Origin: Cyanobacterium sp. uoEpiScrs1
Lineage (GTDB): Bacteria > Cyanobacteriota > Cyanobacteriia > Cyanobacteriales > Microcystaceae
Assembly (NCBI RefSeq): GCF_947331815.1
Contig: NZ_OX373462.1
Coordinates: 1,413,376 to 1,477,375 of the forward strand
DNA length: 64,000 bases
Direction: 5' to 3'
The position numbers were made by a program, and so were the translations under genes. Below are positions 19,379 through 31,583 of this stretch, piece by piece; the stretch's first letter is position 1; every line of letters begins with the position of its first letter. The notes beneath the pieces were generated by a model that had not been told where the DNA came from, did not search any database, and saw only the letters and a list, made by a program, of their open reading frames with translations.

Positions 19379-21650
19379 AAGAAAGGTGGATGATTGATGG
19401 TTTGTATTTAATTTAAACAAGGAAACTCATATCATAGTACTAGAAGTATAAGGATGATAACAATTGTTATCATCCTTATACTTCTAGTACTATGATATGG
19501 TCTAATCTATGTCGAAATTCTAGCAAAAATTTAACTAAAAATTTCTATCTTACTCTTGACCTATAAATTTGACACAAGGAATAAGATTAGCTTTCAAGTA
19601 ACTGAATTTATCTTTGTAATCAACTACAAGAATATTGTTAAGAATGACATGTAAGCTATAATTAATAGTAGATTATCACAGGAGATAAGGAAGTTTTAAT
19701 TAAATCTCTTGTCGTGTTTAATTACAAGTAGCTAGATTATTATTATAACTCTCCTATTTCGTAGAAAATTACATTACCTAATAAATGGGGATTGTATAGT
19801 TATTTTAGCTCATTTTATAGTTTTTAAAAGAAATAAATTGTTAATAACTAAAAACTATTTTTTAATCATTTCTACTTAAAAATAAAAAATCATAAGCTTA
19901 TTAGTTTTGTGATTATTTTTTATCTATTTAAAATAAAAATACTTGATTTCATTGACTAATAAAATATACATAGTATAAGTCTATAAAGACAGTGGTTTCT
20001 GTTTGAGCTAAACTAGAAATTTTTTTGTTTTAAATTAGTTTATTTTGACTACTAAATAGTTAGTCTCGTTTAAATGTTAAAATCTAAAATTGAGAAAATT
20101 TATTAGTACATGCAATTAAATTTAGAATAATGCAAAAATAAGTACGATATTAATAAATATTTGCTAAAATTTAAATATTAATATAAAATAAACTAATATT
20201 AATTAATTATTTTTCTAAGTATTTTACATTTAACAAATAATGCCATTTGATATTATAGATAGCTTGTTAATTCAAATCAATAAACACTAATATTTATAGC
20301 TTTTAAGCTTAGTATAATAAGATCTCAGTATAAATCAAATATAATTAATTAGCATTAAACAGATTACCAGAACTATAAATGTATTTAAAAATCTAAGATA
20401 CTTTATTAGTTGTCCATAACTTTTATATCACTAAAATATGTTATGATTAAAGCAGCTATTTTTATTACGTTAACAAAATAAACACACATAAAATTTTGCA
20501 AAAAATAATATTTAACTATTAAAGTTATATTTTCAGTTTAAGCTAAAATAGCATAATAACTATAGATACAGTAGTGCCTATTCAAATAACTTAAAACCAA
20601 AATATAATTCTACCCAAAAATAAAAACGTAATCCTTTACATGGCTTAGATTAAACCCTTAAATATTAGCAATAGAAGTAATTAATTTACTGTAGTTTTAT
20701 ATAAACTGTTATAAGTATTCATGAGTTAACCAATATTTTTATTATAAACAAGAAACAGAAAAAAATATATAGATATTGTAATTTATTTAAGTCAAATATT
20801 TTTTTGTGTTTTTACTATACTAATTCTAAATTCATTAAAATCTTTTGGTTTAAAACTATTTGATATTGCTTAATTAAAGAATGCAAAAATTTTAGTAATC
20901 TTAATTAATTAAACTATCAATCAATAGCTCTGTTTAGTGACTAATGAAGATATAAATATCTGTTTTGTTTACTATTGTTATTGCTATACATCTATTTTAA
21001 AATCAAAATATTTAGTTCTTAATTATATTCCTTGTATAGTATTTTATTGTCATAAATAGAGATTTAAATTTTAAGTATAAAAGAGAAAAACAACGATATA
21101 TATAAGAGCATAATAGGGGATTATATAAATTCGTTCATTAAATTTTAGGTCAAAAAATAAATCTTTAATACAAGTATTCTATAATAAATAATTTAGATAA
21201 TAATTATACTGTCTGCAACTTTTTTATATATCATCATATATTTTAGTAGGTTTTATACTTTACTATTTTTGACTTAGCCAAAAAATACTAACGTTTATTT
21301 ATAAATTAAATAAATTACGATTATAATTTTATTTTGGCTTCAACAAAATTACTTTTTTGATAAAATTAATTTTGTCAACTTAGTATATTTATAGTAAAAA
21401 TAATAGATTGAAATATTGTTATTTATTAAATATGTTCTAAATTGAATATATTTATTTAATTAATTTATAACTAAATTTGTTATTATTTATTCCTACTCTA
21501 TTTCTCTAAAAATGGTAACTATAACGATAATATATTTTTTTTAACCTTTGCTTTATTGATGATTTTAGGAGATAATAAAATGCTAAAAGAGTTTTGACCA
21601 TTTTTATTAAAACCTTGGATTAAATCATTTTTAACTCTATTAAATAAAAT
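19379..21650. other. Gene desert, 2.3 kb, upstream of ctpA and the glycosyltransferase
   Basis: No intact gene. It contains the 72-bp palindrome (19428-19499). On the minus strand, roughly 19553-19669 reads as an open tail with VVDYKDKFSYLKANLIP, possibly the end of a gene once upstream of ctpA. From 19700 to 21500 the DNA is strongly AT-rich and featureless. At 21580 an AGGAG-led ATG opens a five-codon frame ended by TGA, just before the glycosyltransferase. Confidence 0.5.
19428..19499. repeat. 72-bp perfect palindrome
   Basis: Every base from 19428 to 19463 pairs with its mirror from 19464 to 19499, giving 36-nt arms with no spacer. It lies 49 nt upstream of the ctpA ATG. Neither side has a T-run, so it is not a simple terminator. 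Such a long perfect inverted repeat can extrude as a cruciform and is usually unstable, so its survival is notable. Confidence 0.9.
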
Positions 21651-23348
21651 ATGTCCATTATTCAAAATAAGTTAAAATCCTATCACTGGCGGAAATCTGT
21701 TATTTGGTTATTATTAACAGGGCTTATATTACGTTCTATAATCGCCTTTTGGCTGTTTCCTGGTTATGATGAAGGTTACTATTATCTCTACACTCGCCAT
21801 TTAGATTGGAGTTATTTCGATCATCCCTTATTAGTTGCCTTGACGACTAATTTTGGTATTTGGATTACTGGTATTACTTCTCTTTTTACCCTACGTTTTG
21901 GAACAGTAATTTTATATACAGGAAGTTTATGCCTATTATATTTAACTAGTAGCAGACTATTCGGTCATCAAACGGCTAAATTAACTTTAGCCATTGTCTC
22001 AGTAGTTCCTATTTTTAATATTGGATTCGGGGTTATTACTCTTCCTGACAGTCCTTTAATCTTTTTTTGGACTGCAAGTTTATATTGTGCAACTATTGAG
22101 TTTTTTCCTAATCACTCCAATTCTAATCAAAATTTTCGTCCTACTTATCGCCTTGCTGTTCTAGGAATTCTTGTTGGATTAACTTGTTTAGGTAAATATC
22201 ATGGATTTATATTGGGATTAGGATTAATTGGATTTTGTCTAACTAGTCCTCCTCATCGATGTGTTTTTATATCTCGCTGGACAGGATTAGGATTTATATT
22301 ATTTATTTTAACTTTATTTCCCCTTTGGTTTTGGAATTTAAACCATGATTGGATTTCATTTCAATTTCAATTATTAAATCGCTTTGAACCTCCTCCAGAA
22401 GAAGAGGTATTATCGTCAGGATATAGTTTGTTAAATGTATTTTTTGTTTTTTTGACAGGGCTGGGCTTACTATTTCCTACTATTGGCATTCCTTTATGGT
22501 GGGTTGTTTTTAAGTCAAGTTTATCTCAATTGCAAATATTATTTAACAATAAATTATTTGGAATTTCAAAAAAGGTAAAAAATAAATTCAATGAATATGA
22601 TTTTCTAAAAAAACAGCTATTTATTTTATGGGTTTCTCTTCCCTTAATGTTAGGATTTACTCTGCTTGGCGGTAAGCAACAAATTCTTGTGACCTGGCCA
22701 ATTCCAGGATATTGGAGTGCAACTTTATTATTGGGATTTTATAGTGTTCAGTGGAAACAACATTCATCTAATTTAATTAGATGGTGGATTAGATCAACGG
22801 GCATCATAACTACTGCTATTTTACTTTTATTGCTACTTCATACAACTAAAGGAACTTTTTATAAAATCAATAAATATTCACCTTTTTTATATTTTTTTAC
22901 TCCTCAAAATGATCCTGTAACAGAATTAATTGATATAAAACAATTGCGAAATAATTTTGCAGAATCTTCAGAGCTTATGAATGCTTTGAGTGAAACAGAT
23001 TTTATATTCACTAATGCATATTACTTAGCTGGACTAATTGATTTAGCTTTGCGACCTTTAAAAGATATTCCTGTAACTTGTTTTAGTTACGATATGCGAG
23101 GATTTCTTTTTTGGTATGATACTAATCAATGGGTCGGTAAAGATGGATTGTATATTACATTAGAACAATTCGACAAAATGCCTCATTTAAAGAACGATTT
23201 TAGCCGTTACTTTAAAGAATTTAAAGAAGTTGGTACTGTTTCTATTCGTTTAGGAGGAGTGGTAGTTAACATATTTCATATTTATAAAGCAAAGACTTTT
23301 CTTAAGCCATATTCTCCTGAAGAATCTTTCTCTTTTTATAAAAACTAA
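21651..23348 (+). CDS. GT39/ArnT-type membrane glycosyltransferase
   Basis: A 565-residue polytopic protein of the GT-C superfamily (PMT/ArnT-like), which transfers sugars from lipid-phosphate donors on the outer face of the inner membrane. The first helix (residues about 16-34) is followed by the acidic motif DEGYYYLYTRHLDWSYFDHP, in which Asp-Glu and the YFDHPLLVA stretch match the family active-site loop. About ten further hydrophobic segments follow, then a soluble C-terminal domain of about 150 residues. The acceptor is unknown; a cell-surface glycolipid or glycan is likely. It stands alone between two gene-poor regions. Confidence 0.85.
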   Translation: MSIIQNKLKSYHWRKSVIWLLLTGLILRSIIAFWLFPGYDEGYYYLYTRHLDWSYFDHPLLVALTTNFGIWITGITSLFTLRFGTVILYTGSLCLLYLTSSRLFGHQTAKLTLAIVSVVPIFNIGFGVITLPDSPLIFFWTASLYCATIEFFPNHSNSNQNFRPTYRLAVLGILVGLTCLGKYHGFILGLGLIGFCLTSPPHRCVFISRWTGLGFILFILTLFPLWFWNLNHDWISFQFQLLNRFEPPPEEEVLSSGYSLLNVFFVFLTGLGLLFPTIGIPLWWVVFKSSLSQLQILFNNKLFGISKKVKNKFNEYDFLKKQLFILWVSLPLMLGFTLLGGKQQILVTWPIPGYWSATLLLGFYSVQWKQHSSNLIRWWIRSTGIITTAILLLLLLHTTKGTFYKINKYSPFLYFFTPQNDPVTELIDIKQLRNNFAESSELMNALSETDFIFTNAYYLAGLIDLALRPLKDIPVTCFSYDMRGFLFWYDTNQWVGKDGLYITLEQFDKMPHLKNDFSRYFKEFKEVGTVSIRLGGVVVNIFHIYKAKTFLKPYSPEESFSFYKN

Positions 23349-23865
23349 TCAATAGTATTTTAAATAGTAAAATCAATAATTATTGGTCTTACTATTTAAA
23401 ACCTGTTAATATACAAAATAAAATATACATAAATTGAAAAATTTAAAAAGAAACTTTTAAAAGTAGATTCTATATTAGCTGTACGTTTTTCATAAAAAAT
23501 AAATTAGAGAAATTAGAACCTTATACATTAGTTTAAAAGTCAGAAAAAACAACTCATAATTAATACTATTGTGATTTTTATAAGAATATGTATACTAATG
23601 ATATTAACTTTTTAAAAATTTACTTTACTTTACTTTACTTTTGTTTAATACCAAACATGAACCGAAAAGTATCTTACTAATATCTTAGTTCTTTTCAAAA
23701 TATAAAAGAGTTTACTTCCGATAAGAGTAGACTACGCTAGTGTCTATACTGCTTCCTATTTATAAATTATAACCGAGACAAATCTTAATTTTTAAAACTT
23801 GTAACGAAGTGTAAAGTACAATAGAAATTATTATGAATATATTTGTTAAAGCAGGAAGATTGTAG
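23349..23865. other. Intergenic region with a short tandem repeat
   Basis: 517 nt lacking a gene. A pentanucleotide repeat (TTACT, about four copies) lies near 23620-23642. The last part presumably holds the crtP promoter. Confidence 0.5.
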
Positions 23866-25260
<1,395 letters not shown>

Positions 25261-25439
25261 TCTAAGTAACGCAAAGAAACATTGTTAGTTTTAGTAAATC
25301 AAACTAAGGACTGTTTTAATAACTTAACTGATGACGAAAGACTCATTAGAATGCGACAATGAGTACTAAACATCTAACGGTTAACCATTAGGTAAAGATC
25401 CAATTTTTCCCCTATACACAATCATTCCGCTTGTGCTGA

Positions 25440-26372
25440 ATGCTGCAACTGCCTGAACCACCCCGAATCCAAGGAAACTTCGTCTCCCTGACGGAATCTT
25501 ACGAATTATGTCGCCAAATTACAGCAAAATTTTCTAAAACATTCTATCTAGGAACGTTGTTAATGCGTCCCGAAAAGCGTCAAGCGATCTGGGCAATCTA
25601 TGTTTGGTGCCGTCGTACTGATGAATTAGTTGATGGACCCCAAGCTCAATCGACAACAGTAGAAACTCTACAACGTTGGGAGAAACATTTGAAAATGGTA
25701 TTTTCAGGTCATCCCATCGATAATGAGGATGTAGCTCTAGTTGATACTATTCAACGCTTTCCCGTCAAAATTGAACTATTCCAGGAAATGATTGCAGGAC
25801 AGAAAATGGATTTACATCGTAGTCGATATGAATCTTTTAAAGAATTACAATTGTACTGTTACCGTGTGGCAGGAACGGTAGGATTGATATCTAGTTCAGT
25901 ATTAGGAATCAAGGGACATAAGTACAATGTTTTCTGGCAAAATAATCGGAACCATTATATTCCTAAACAAGAAGCAATCACTCTCGGAATTGCAAACCAA
26001 TTAACCAATATTTTACGTGATGTAGGAGAAGATGCTCAACGTGGACGGATTTACCTTCCTCTAGAGGACTTAGAGAAGTTTAATTACACTCAAGAAGATT
26101 TATTCGCCGGTGTTGTTGATGAGCGGTGGTGTAACTTAATGCGTTTTGAAATTGAACGCGCCCGCCAATATTATCAAGATGCCAAACAAGGAATTCGTTT
26201 TCTATGTCGAGATTCCCGTTGGCCAGTATGGGCAGCATTGATGCTGTATCAAGATATTTTAAACATGATAGAAGCTAATAACTATGATGTATTTACTAAA
26301 CGGGCTTCTGTTCGGACTTCTAGGAAAATAATCTATATTTTAATAGCTTGGTTACGAGCACAAGTTCCTTAA
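25440..26372 (+). CDS. crtB: 15-cis-phytoene synthase
   Basis: CrtB condenses two geranylgeranyl diphosphates to phytoene, the entry to carotenoids. The 310-residue protein has both Asp-rich substrate-Mg motifs of trans-isoprenyl head-to-head synthases: DELVD at 61-65 and the second in NILRDVGEDAQRGRIYLP around 187-205. It begins MLQLPEPPRIQ at an ATG, consistent with cyanobacterial homologues. It probably shares a transcript with crtP. Both active-site motifs are unbroken, so the carotenoid route looks functional at this step. Confidence 0.95.
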   Translation: MLQLPEPPRIQGNFVSLTESYELCRQITAKFSKTFYLGTLLMRPEKRQAIWAIYVWCRRTDELVDGPQAQSTTVETLQRWEKHLKMVFSGHPIDNEDVALVDTIQRFPVKIELFQEMIAGQKMDLHRSRYESFKELQLYCYRVAGTVGLISSSVLGIKGHKYNVFWQNNRNHYIPKQEAITLGIANQLTNILRDVGEDAQRGRIYLPLEDLEKFNYTQEDLFAGVVDERWCNLMRFEIERARQYYQDAKQGIRFLCRDSRWPVWAALMLYQDILNMIEANNYDVFTKRASVRTSRKIIYILIAWLRAQVP

Positions 26373-26702
26373 AAGAGCGTGCACTCTAGAGAAATTTTAT
26401 AAACATATCGAAATCAATTGACTGATGAATTTTATTGATAAATTCATCTATGACTCGTCAACTTATTAGAACAACTAAAGTAAACTTAGACTATTAAAAA
26501 TATCACGACAATTAAGAATAAATATTACATTAATTAATTACTGTAGTTATATTATTTATTAATAATTTTTTCTGTTCAAATAATTAATAAATAAACTTCT
26601 TTTACTAATGCAGTAAAATTAATGTCCTCATAATTATAGTTGAGAGATTATGTGATAATAGATTATCTATTGACTTTCAAATAAAAATAAATTAGAGATC
26701 GA

Positions 26703-26739
26703 AGAGAATTCATAGGACTTAGAGTCTTATGAATTCTCT
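26703..26739 (+). terminator. 17-bp hairpin with downstream T-rich tract
   Basis: Arms 26703-26719 and 26723-26739 pair with one wobble around a 3-nt loop, followed by TTATTTT on the plus strand. It lies 330 nt past crtB, far for a direct terminator, and may have belonged to a decayed gene in between. Confidence 0.6.
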
Positions 26740-27655
26740 TTATTTTCCTGGTCTAACATGTATTTAGGATTGTTAGTCTATCAAAAAACAATATTTATAA
26801 AGTGAACAGTTTAGTAATTTTATAAGGCTAAATCAGGTGATTACTTTAGCAACTAATACACAAATAATTAACTAGTTTATCTACCATCACTAATGAGTAT
26901 ATCTTCAGTTATTAACATACTTATTCTTATTTATCAATATATCATTATTATAGAAATAATCCAATTTTTGGACAAGATTATTTTTATGTAAGTTTATATT
27001 TTTTATAAATAGAAGTGTTAAACTAATGAATTAATCAGCAGTCAAAAAATAACTAAATTACTCTTTTTATATAAAACATAATATATGTTAATGTTTTTAA
27101 ATAAACAAATTAATATGGAGTTTGTAGAAAGAAACTATAGCAGAGAATACTACATGCTAAAATAGGAATATACTCTGTAAAACACATTAATATTTTAAAA
27201 AAAATTAATATGCAATTATTATTGCTAGTTATATAACTAGTTATAAATATTATTATTTTTATCAAAATCAGAACTTAGTGCTTCTTATTTTTAACTTGTT
27301 ATAATATTTTTATTCTTTCCTATTTACATACTTATATTTGCTGGTTTATCATAGTTAATATTTATCTCTACAGATATTACTTATATTCTTTTGAGTGATC
27401 TTATTTTTTTTTAAAAGTAATATTTATTTTGTTCTTATTATTTAATGATTGGCTAAAAAAAATAAACTTTTTTATTGACAAATAATAGCTTTATAATTTA
27501 ATTGATATTTTACTGCTTATAATTGAATACATAAAATATGAACATCAATCAAAATATATAATTAATTTTTAGCATTCTATTTTACTTGTTGTGTTAAAAG
27601 TTAATTTAAGCAAAAGTATAGACAACAACCATAATTGGATTAACTAATCAATAAC

Positions 27656-27693
27656 TTTTTTGCTAACAAATAGCTATATTTGTTAGCAAAAAA
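27656..27693. terminator. Orphan bidirectional terminator-like hairpin
   Basis: Perfect 15-bp stem (27656-27670 with 27679-27693) around an 8-nt loop, with T6 at one end and A6 at the other, so it could terminate in either direction. No gene lies within 350 nt. Confidence 0.6.
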
Positions 27694-28055
27694 TATACTT
27701 ATATAAAATATGTCAATGCTAGAGACAATTTAAAAACATAAATAAACATAAAATTAACTCCTAAAAAAATGAGCAAGATTTTGAATCTATATAACATAAA
27801 AATACTAATATAAGTATGATAGTATGCAAATTAAATACATTAGAGTACAGTTTGAGTTTTAAAAAAATATTGATATAAATCACTGCAAACAATGAGGATT
27901 TATGTAGTGTAGTAATACAGTTCTTAATTCACCGAGTCTCTAGGACATGAAAGACAATTATTTTCAACTCTTCTATCTCTTAGGTTTACCATTGATAATC
28001 AAATATCAAGTCAGTCACTATACAATCAACATAGAAATGATTACTTCTAGTACTT

Positions 28056-29171
28056 ATGAACTTGCTTCAAAAACTTAAAAATAACCATCTAGCTCGTTTT
28101 GGAGCAACTTTATTGATATTTTTCTATATGGTAGTGATATCAGCAGACTTTATTGCTCCCTACAATCCCTATTTTTCTCAAGTTGATGGGTCTTTATTGC
28201 CTCCAACTACTATCTATTGGACAACCCTAGACGGGAAGTTTCTAGGACCTCATATCTACCCTACAACTCAAAGTCCAACAGATGTGACAACAGGAGAACG
28301 GACTTTAAATGTTGATTTTAAAAACCCTGCACCTATCCGTCTGTTTATTAAAGGTGACCGTTATCAATTATTCCAACTTCGTCTCCCTTTGCCCCCTACT
28401 TTTAAAGAAGTAGAACTGTTTTCTGGGATACCTGTTGATATCCACCTATTCGGAGTGCTAGGAAAGGCTAAATTTAACCTCCTTGGAACTGATGAACAAG
28501 GACGAGATGAATTTAGTCGATTGCTATTTGGTGGAAGAATTAGTTTATTTATTGGACTAGTAGGAATTGTAGTTTCTTTTCCTCTCGGTATACTAGTCGG
28601 AGGTATTTCTGGCTATTTTGGGGGTTGGTTAGATATGGCATTAATGCGTCTGGTTGAAGTATTAATGACTATTCCTGGAATTTATTTATTAGTTGCCTTG
28701 GCAGCGGTTCTTCCCCCTAGTTTAAGCAGTGCGCAACGATTTTTACTTATTATTCTCATTACTTCTCTTATCAGTTGGTCTGGACTAGCAAGGGTGATTC
28801 GTGGTCAAGTTCTTTCTTTAAAAGAACAGGAATTTATCCAGGCAGCAAGAGCAATGGGGGCAACCCCTTGGCGAATTATTGTTCGTCATATGTTGCCTCA
28901 AACAGTTACCTATATTATCATCTCAGCTACTCTTGCTGTCCCTGGATTCATCATAGCTGAGTCAGTGTTGAGTCTCATTGGTTTAGGAATTCAACAACCA
29001 GATCCCAGTTGGGGAAATTTACTTTCGGTAGCTACCAATGCTTCAATTCTCATGCTACAACCTTGGTTGATTTGGCCACCTGCCCTTTTGATTGTTCTTA
29101 CGGTTTTATCTTTTAACTTACTTGGTGATGGACTACGCGATGTCCTAGATCCTCGCTCTCTTAAAAATTAA
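28056..29171 (+). CDS. ABC transporter permease, DppC/OppC type
   Basis: A 371-residue inner-membrane subunit of a peptide/nickel-class ABC importer. An N-terminal helix (OppC_N-like, about 15-32, ending in SADFIAPYNPY) is followed by a periplasmic segment of about 110 residues and then the BPD_transp_1 domain. The NLLGTDEQGRDEFSRLLFGGRISL start and the EAA loop (EFIQAARAMGATPWRIIVRHMLP) are textbook. Its DppB-type partner, binding protein and ATPases are not adjacent, so a working transporter needs subunits encoded elsewhere. The periplasmic insertion is longer than in Escherichia coli DppC and, as I recall, typical of cyanobacterial members. Confidence 0.9.
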   Translation: MNLLQKLKNNHLARFGATLLIFFYMVVISADFIAPYNPYFSQVDGSLLPPTTIYWTTLDGKFLGPHIYPTTQSPTDVTTGERTLNVDFKNPAPIRLFIKGDRYQLFQLRLPLPPTFKEVELFSGIPVDIHLFGVLGKAKFNLLGTDEQGRDEFSRLLFGGRISLFIGLVGIVVSFPLGILVGGISGYFGGWLDMALMRLVEVLMTIPGIYLLVALAAVLPPSLSSAQRFLLIILITSLISWSGLARVIRGQVLSLKEQEFIQAARAMGATPWRIIVRHMLPQTVTYIIISATLAVPGFIIAESVLSLIGLGIQQPDPSWGNLLSVATNASILMLQPWLIWPPALLIVLTVLSFNLLGDGLRDVLDPRSLKN

Positions 29172-29277
29172 AAGTCTTTCAATTGGAATAATTTTGTATT
29201 TCTTTATTATACGTTCGTATTTTATACGATATCTCGACTTTTATTAAAAACTGGATAGGTTTTATAGATAAAAAAAG

Positions 29278-29308
29278 TGGCTTAAATTAATAGTTTTAAT
29301 TTAAGCCA
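29278..29308 (-). terminator. 12-bp hairpin with T-run on the minus strand
   Basis: Arms 29278-29289 and 29297-29308 pair perfectly. The A6 run at 29271-29276 reads as T6 on the minus strand after the stem. The nearest minus-strand gene, hemL, ends 750 nt away. It could also mark the end of the permease transcript on the plus strand without a T-run. Confidence 0.5.
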
Positions 29309-29327
29309 GATTATCGAGATAAACTTT

Positions 29328-29850
29328 GTTGGCAGCATTGATATTTTACGAGCACAAACTAATTTTTAACTCTATTTTTGGCTAAAAATAGGCTATGTTA
29401 ATCGAGGTCCTATAGAAGAGATTTATATATTAAGTTCCAATATTACTTGAGCTTACTAGAACTAATCCAAAGTATAGACAACAATCCATTTATGCATACG
29501 GGTAATTTAGTATTTTTGCATTATGATGAATTATTTATAATTTGTTGTCTTAAGGATTTAATTGTTGCCCGATATCAAAATTACTATTCTCAAGATATTG
29601 AGTTAACAGTATAATCGACCTATTGATTCATACGACCTAGATGTAGTATAGTATAGTATCTGGAGGATATCAAAAGTAAGAGAAAATTGGTTATCATTCA
29701 ATAGACATTAGGAGTCACTAAGATCTAATATTCAGGTTTTAATCTTAAATTTTAAAAAAATAGACTCTGACCTGGGTAACAATTATTGCAGTCCAAGATA
29801 GAGCTTAATACATAAGTGAAGTAGTAGAATAAAATTATTTATATATTTAT
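29328..29850 (+). pseudogene. Decayed fatty-acyl-AMP ligase (FAAL/AMP-binding enzyme), 3' part
   Basis: Broken frames on the plus strand spell, in order, the C-terminal hallmarks of fatty-acyl-AMP ligases: GYVNRGPIEE (family GYWNRPxE), QYYLS (QAYLS), then from about 29402 one open frame with PFMHTGNLVFLHYDELF (PFLRTGDLGFLxDGELF), CLKDLIVARYQNYYSQDIELTV (family GRLKDLIIxRGxNxYPQDIELTV, split here at KDLIVARY / QNYYSQDIELTV), a stop at 29612, then IRPRC (LRPGC) and KRKLVIIQ (EKLVIVQE). At least one frameshift, several stops and loss of the Gly-Arg, the DG pair and the acidic Asp show it is dead. The N-terminal 400 or so residues are gone. FAALs activate fatty acids for polyketide or lipopeptide assembly, so a secondary-metabolite pathway was probably lost. 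Confidence 0.75.
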
Positions 29851-30057
29851 AGAGAATAATCTAGTAGTTTCTGATTTGTGTACTTTTAATCTATTATTTT
29901 AGAATTTAGGGCTAAAAAAAGACCTAGAAATTAAATTTAATATAAAACTGGATACAAATTCTCTGAAAATTCTCTAAAAGATTGATGAGATAAGACTATT
30001 AATTCTATTAAGTTATTGACTGCTAATTAAAACTATCTAATTTAAAAACTCTTTAAC
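29851..30057. other. Spacer between the FAAL remnant and hemL
   Basis: About 200 nt of AT-rich sequence at the 3' side of hemL with no gene or clear terminator seen. Confidence 0.4.
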
Positions 30058-31359
30058 CTATAAAGTTGCAAAAACTTTACGGGCTATCTCTAAAGTTTGA
30101 TCAATATCCTCATCACTATGAGCCAAGGAAGTGAAACCCGCCTCGAATTGAGAAGGAGCTAAATAAACACCCTGTTCAAGCATTCCCCGATGAAACAGAC
30201 TAAATTTATGTAGATCAGACTTTTTAGCATCATTGTAGTTACGGACAGGTCCTTCCGTAAAAAATAGTCCAAACATTGCCCCAATACAACCACCAGAAAT
30301 AGCATGACCTGCTTCTTGAGCAAACTTGATAAATCCATTACTTAGCTTTTGGGTAATTTTATTTAAATATTCATAGGTACCTGGTTTTTGTAGTAATTCA
30401 AGGGTTTTAATTCCCGCAGTCATAGCTAAAGGGTTACCTGATAAGGTCCCTGCCTGGTACATAGGTCCAACGGGTGCCACCATTGCCATAATATCCTTAC
30501 GTCCTCCATAAGCTCCCACTGGTAAACCACCACCAATAATTTTACCTAATGTGGTTAGATCAGGGGTAACCCCAAATTGTTCTTGAGCTCCTCCATAAGC
30601 TAAACGAAATCCCGTCATCACTTCATCAAATACTAGTAAAGCTTGATGTTCTATAGTTAACTCCCGCAAACCTTCTAAAAACCCTACATCAGGAGCAATA
30701 AAACCGGAATTACCAACAACAGGTTCTAAAATAATTCCCGCAATTTCACCAGGATTTTCGGCGAATAGAGCTTTGACTGCTTCTAAATCATTATAAGGAG
30801 CCGTTAAAGTATCCTTAGTCGTAGTCTTGGGAACTCCTGGAGAGTCAGGTAAACCTAAGGTTGCAACTCCTGACCCTGCTTTGACTAAGAACATATCAGC
30901 ATGACCATGATAGCATCCTTCAAATTTGATTACTTTATCACGTTGAGTAAATGCCCGTACGAGACGCAAGATAGACATGCAAGCTTCTGTTCCTGAATTT
31001 ACAAACCTGACCATTTCTATACTAGGAACGGCTTCAATGACCATTTCTGCTAAGATATTTTCCTGAAAAGAAGGCGCACCAAAACTAGTCCCTTTTTCTA
31101 AGGCCTCATGAATAGCGGCAATAACTTCAGGATGAGCATGTCCACAAATAGCTGGTCCCCAAGTTCCCACATAATCAATGTACTGATTGCCATCTACATC
31201 CCAAATATGAGCTCCCTTGACGTGATCAAAAACAATAGGCTGTCCACCAACGGATTTAAACGCTCGTACTGGAGAACTAACCCCACCAGGCATTAATTTT
31301 TGGGCTGCAGTAAAAATTTCTTCTGACTTTATGGTTGTTAATAGTCTTGTGCTAGCCAC
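30058..31359 (-). CDS. hemL: Glutamate-1-semialdehyde 2,1-aminomutase
   Basis: HemL converts glutamate-1-semialdehyde to 5-aminolevulinate, the precursor of heme, siroheme, bilins and chlorophyll in the C5 pathway. The 433-residue class III aminotransferase has the PLP lysine Lys273 in [18 protein letters not shown], Asp245 in [10 protein letters not shown], and the NSGTEA motif at 121-126. It begins at GTG 31359, supported by AAGGAG seven nt ahead. Length matches the family. It has no adjacent tetrapyrrole gene, though chlD lies 3 kb away. Confidence 0.96.
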   Translation of the reverse strand: MASTRLLTTIKSEEIFTAAQKLMPGGVSSPVRAFKSVGGQPIVFDHVKGAHIWDVDGNQYIDYVGTWGPAICGHAHPEVIAAIHEALEKGTSFGAPSFQENILAEMVIEAVPSIEMVRFVNSGTEACMSILRLVRAFTQRDKVIKFEGCYHGHADMFLVKAGSGVATLGLPDSPGVPKTTTKDTLTAPYNDLEAVKALFAENPGEIAGIILEPVVGNSGFIAPDVGFLEGLRELTIEHQALLVFDEVMTGFRLAYGGAQEQFGVTPDLTTLGKIIGGGLPVGAYGGRKDIMAMVAPVGPMYQAGTLSGNPLAMTAGIKTLELLQKPGTYEYLNKITQKLSNGFIKFAQEAGHAISGGCIGAMFGLFFTEGPVRNYNDAKKSDLHKFSLFHRGMLEQGVYLAPSQFEAGFTSLAHSDEDIDQTLEIARKVFATL

Positions 31360-31583
31360 TATTGTCTCCTTCCTGTTGATGATTGGACGACTTTATTTGA
31401 CGATTAAAAGTACGGGTTATCCTAATACGTAACACTGATTGCCCTAACTTAATTATCCTACGAATGCATGAATACCATTTATTATGTATATCTGTATAAA
31501 ATAATCCTAATTAATAGAGTATTTGTTCTGGATTTTAGTTAAAATATAGTAGATAAGAAAATTTCAGCTATTTTCGACTATTT

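Larger units (their letters stand above)
26373..28055. other. Gene desert, 1.7 kb, very AT-rich
   Basis: No gene recognised. Two structures stand out: the hairpin at 26703-26739, which may end the crtP-crtB transcript or a lost gene, and the orphan hairpin at 27656-27693. Confidence 0.55.

Noticed and set aside
19428-19499. Phage attachment site or origin
   Set aside because: No integrase, tRNA target, DnaA boxes or other origin genes lie near; a palindrome alone is not enough.
23620-23642. Regulatory repeat of crtP
   Set aside because: A short TTACT microrepeat in AT-rich DNA over 200 nt from the gene start; it is likely chance slippage.
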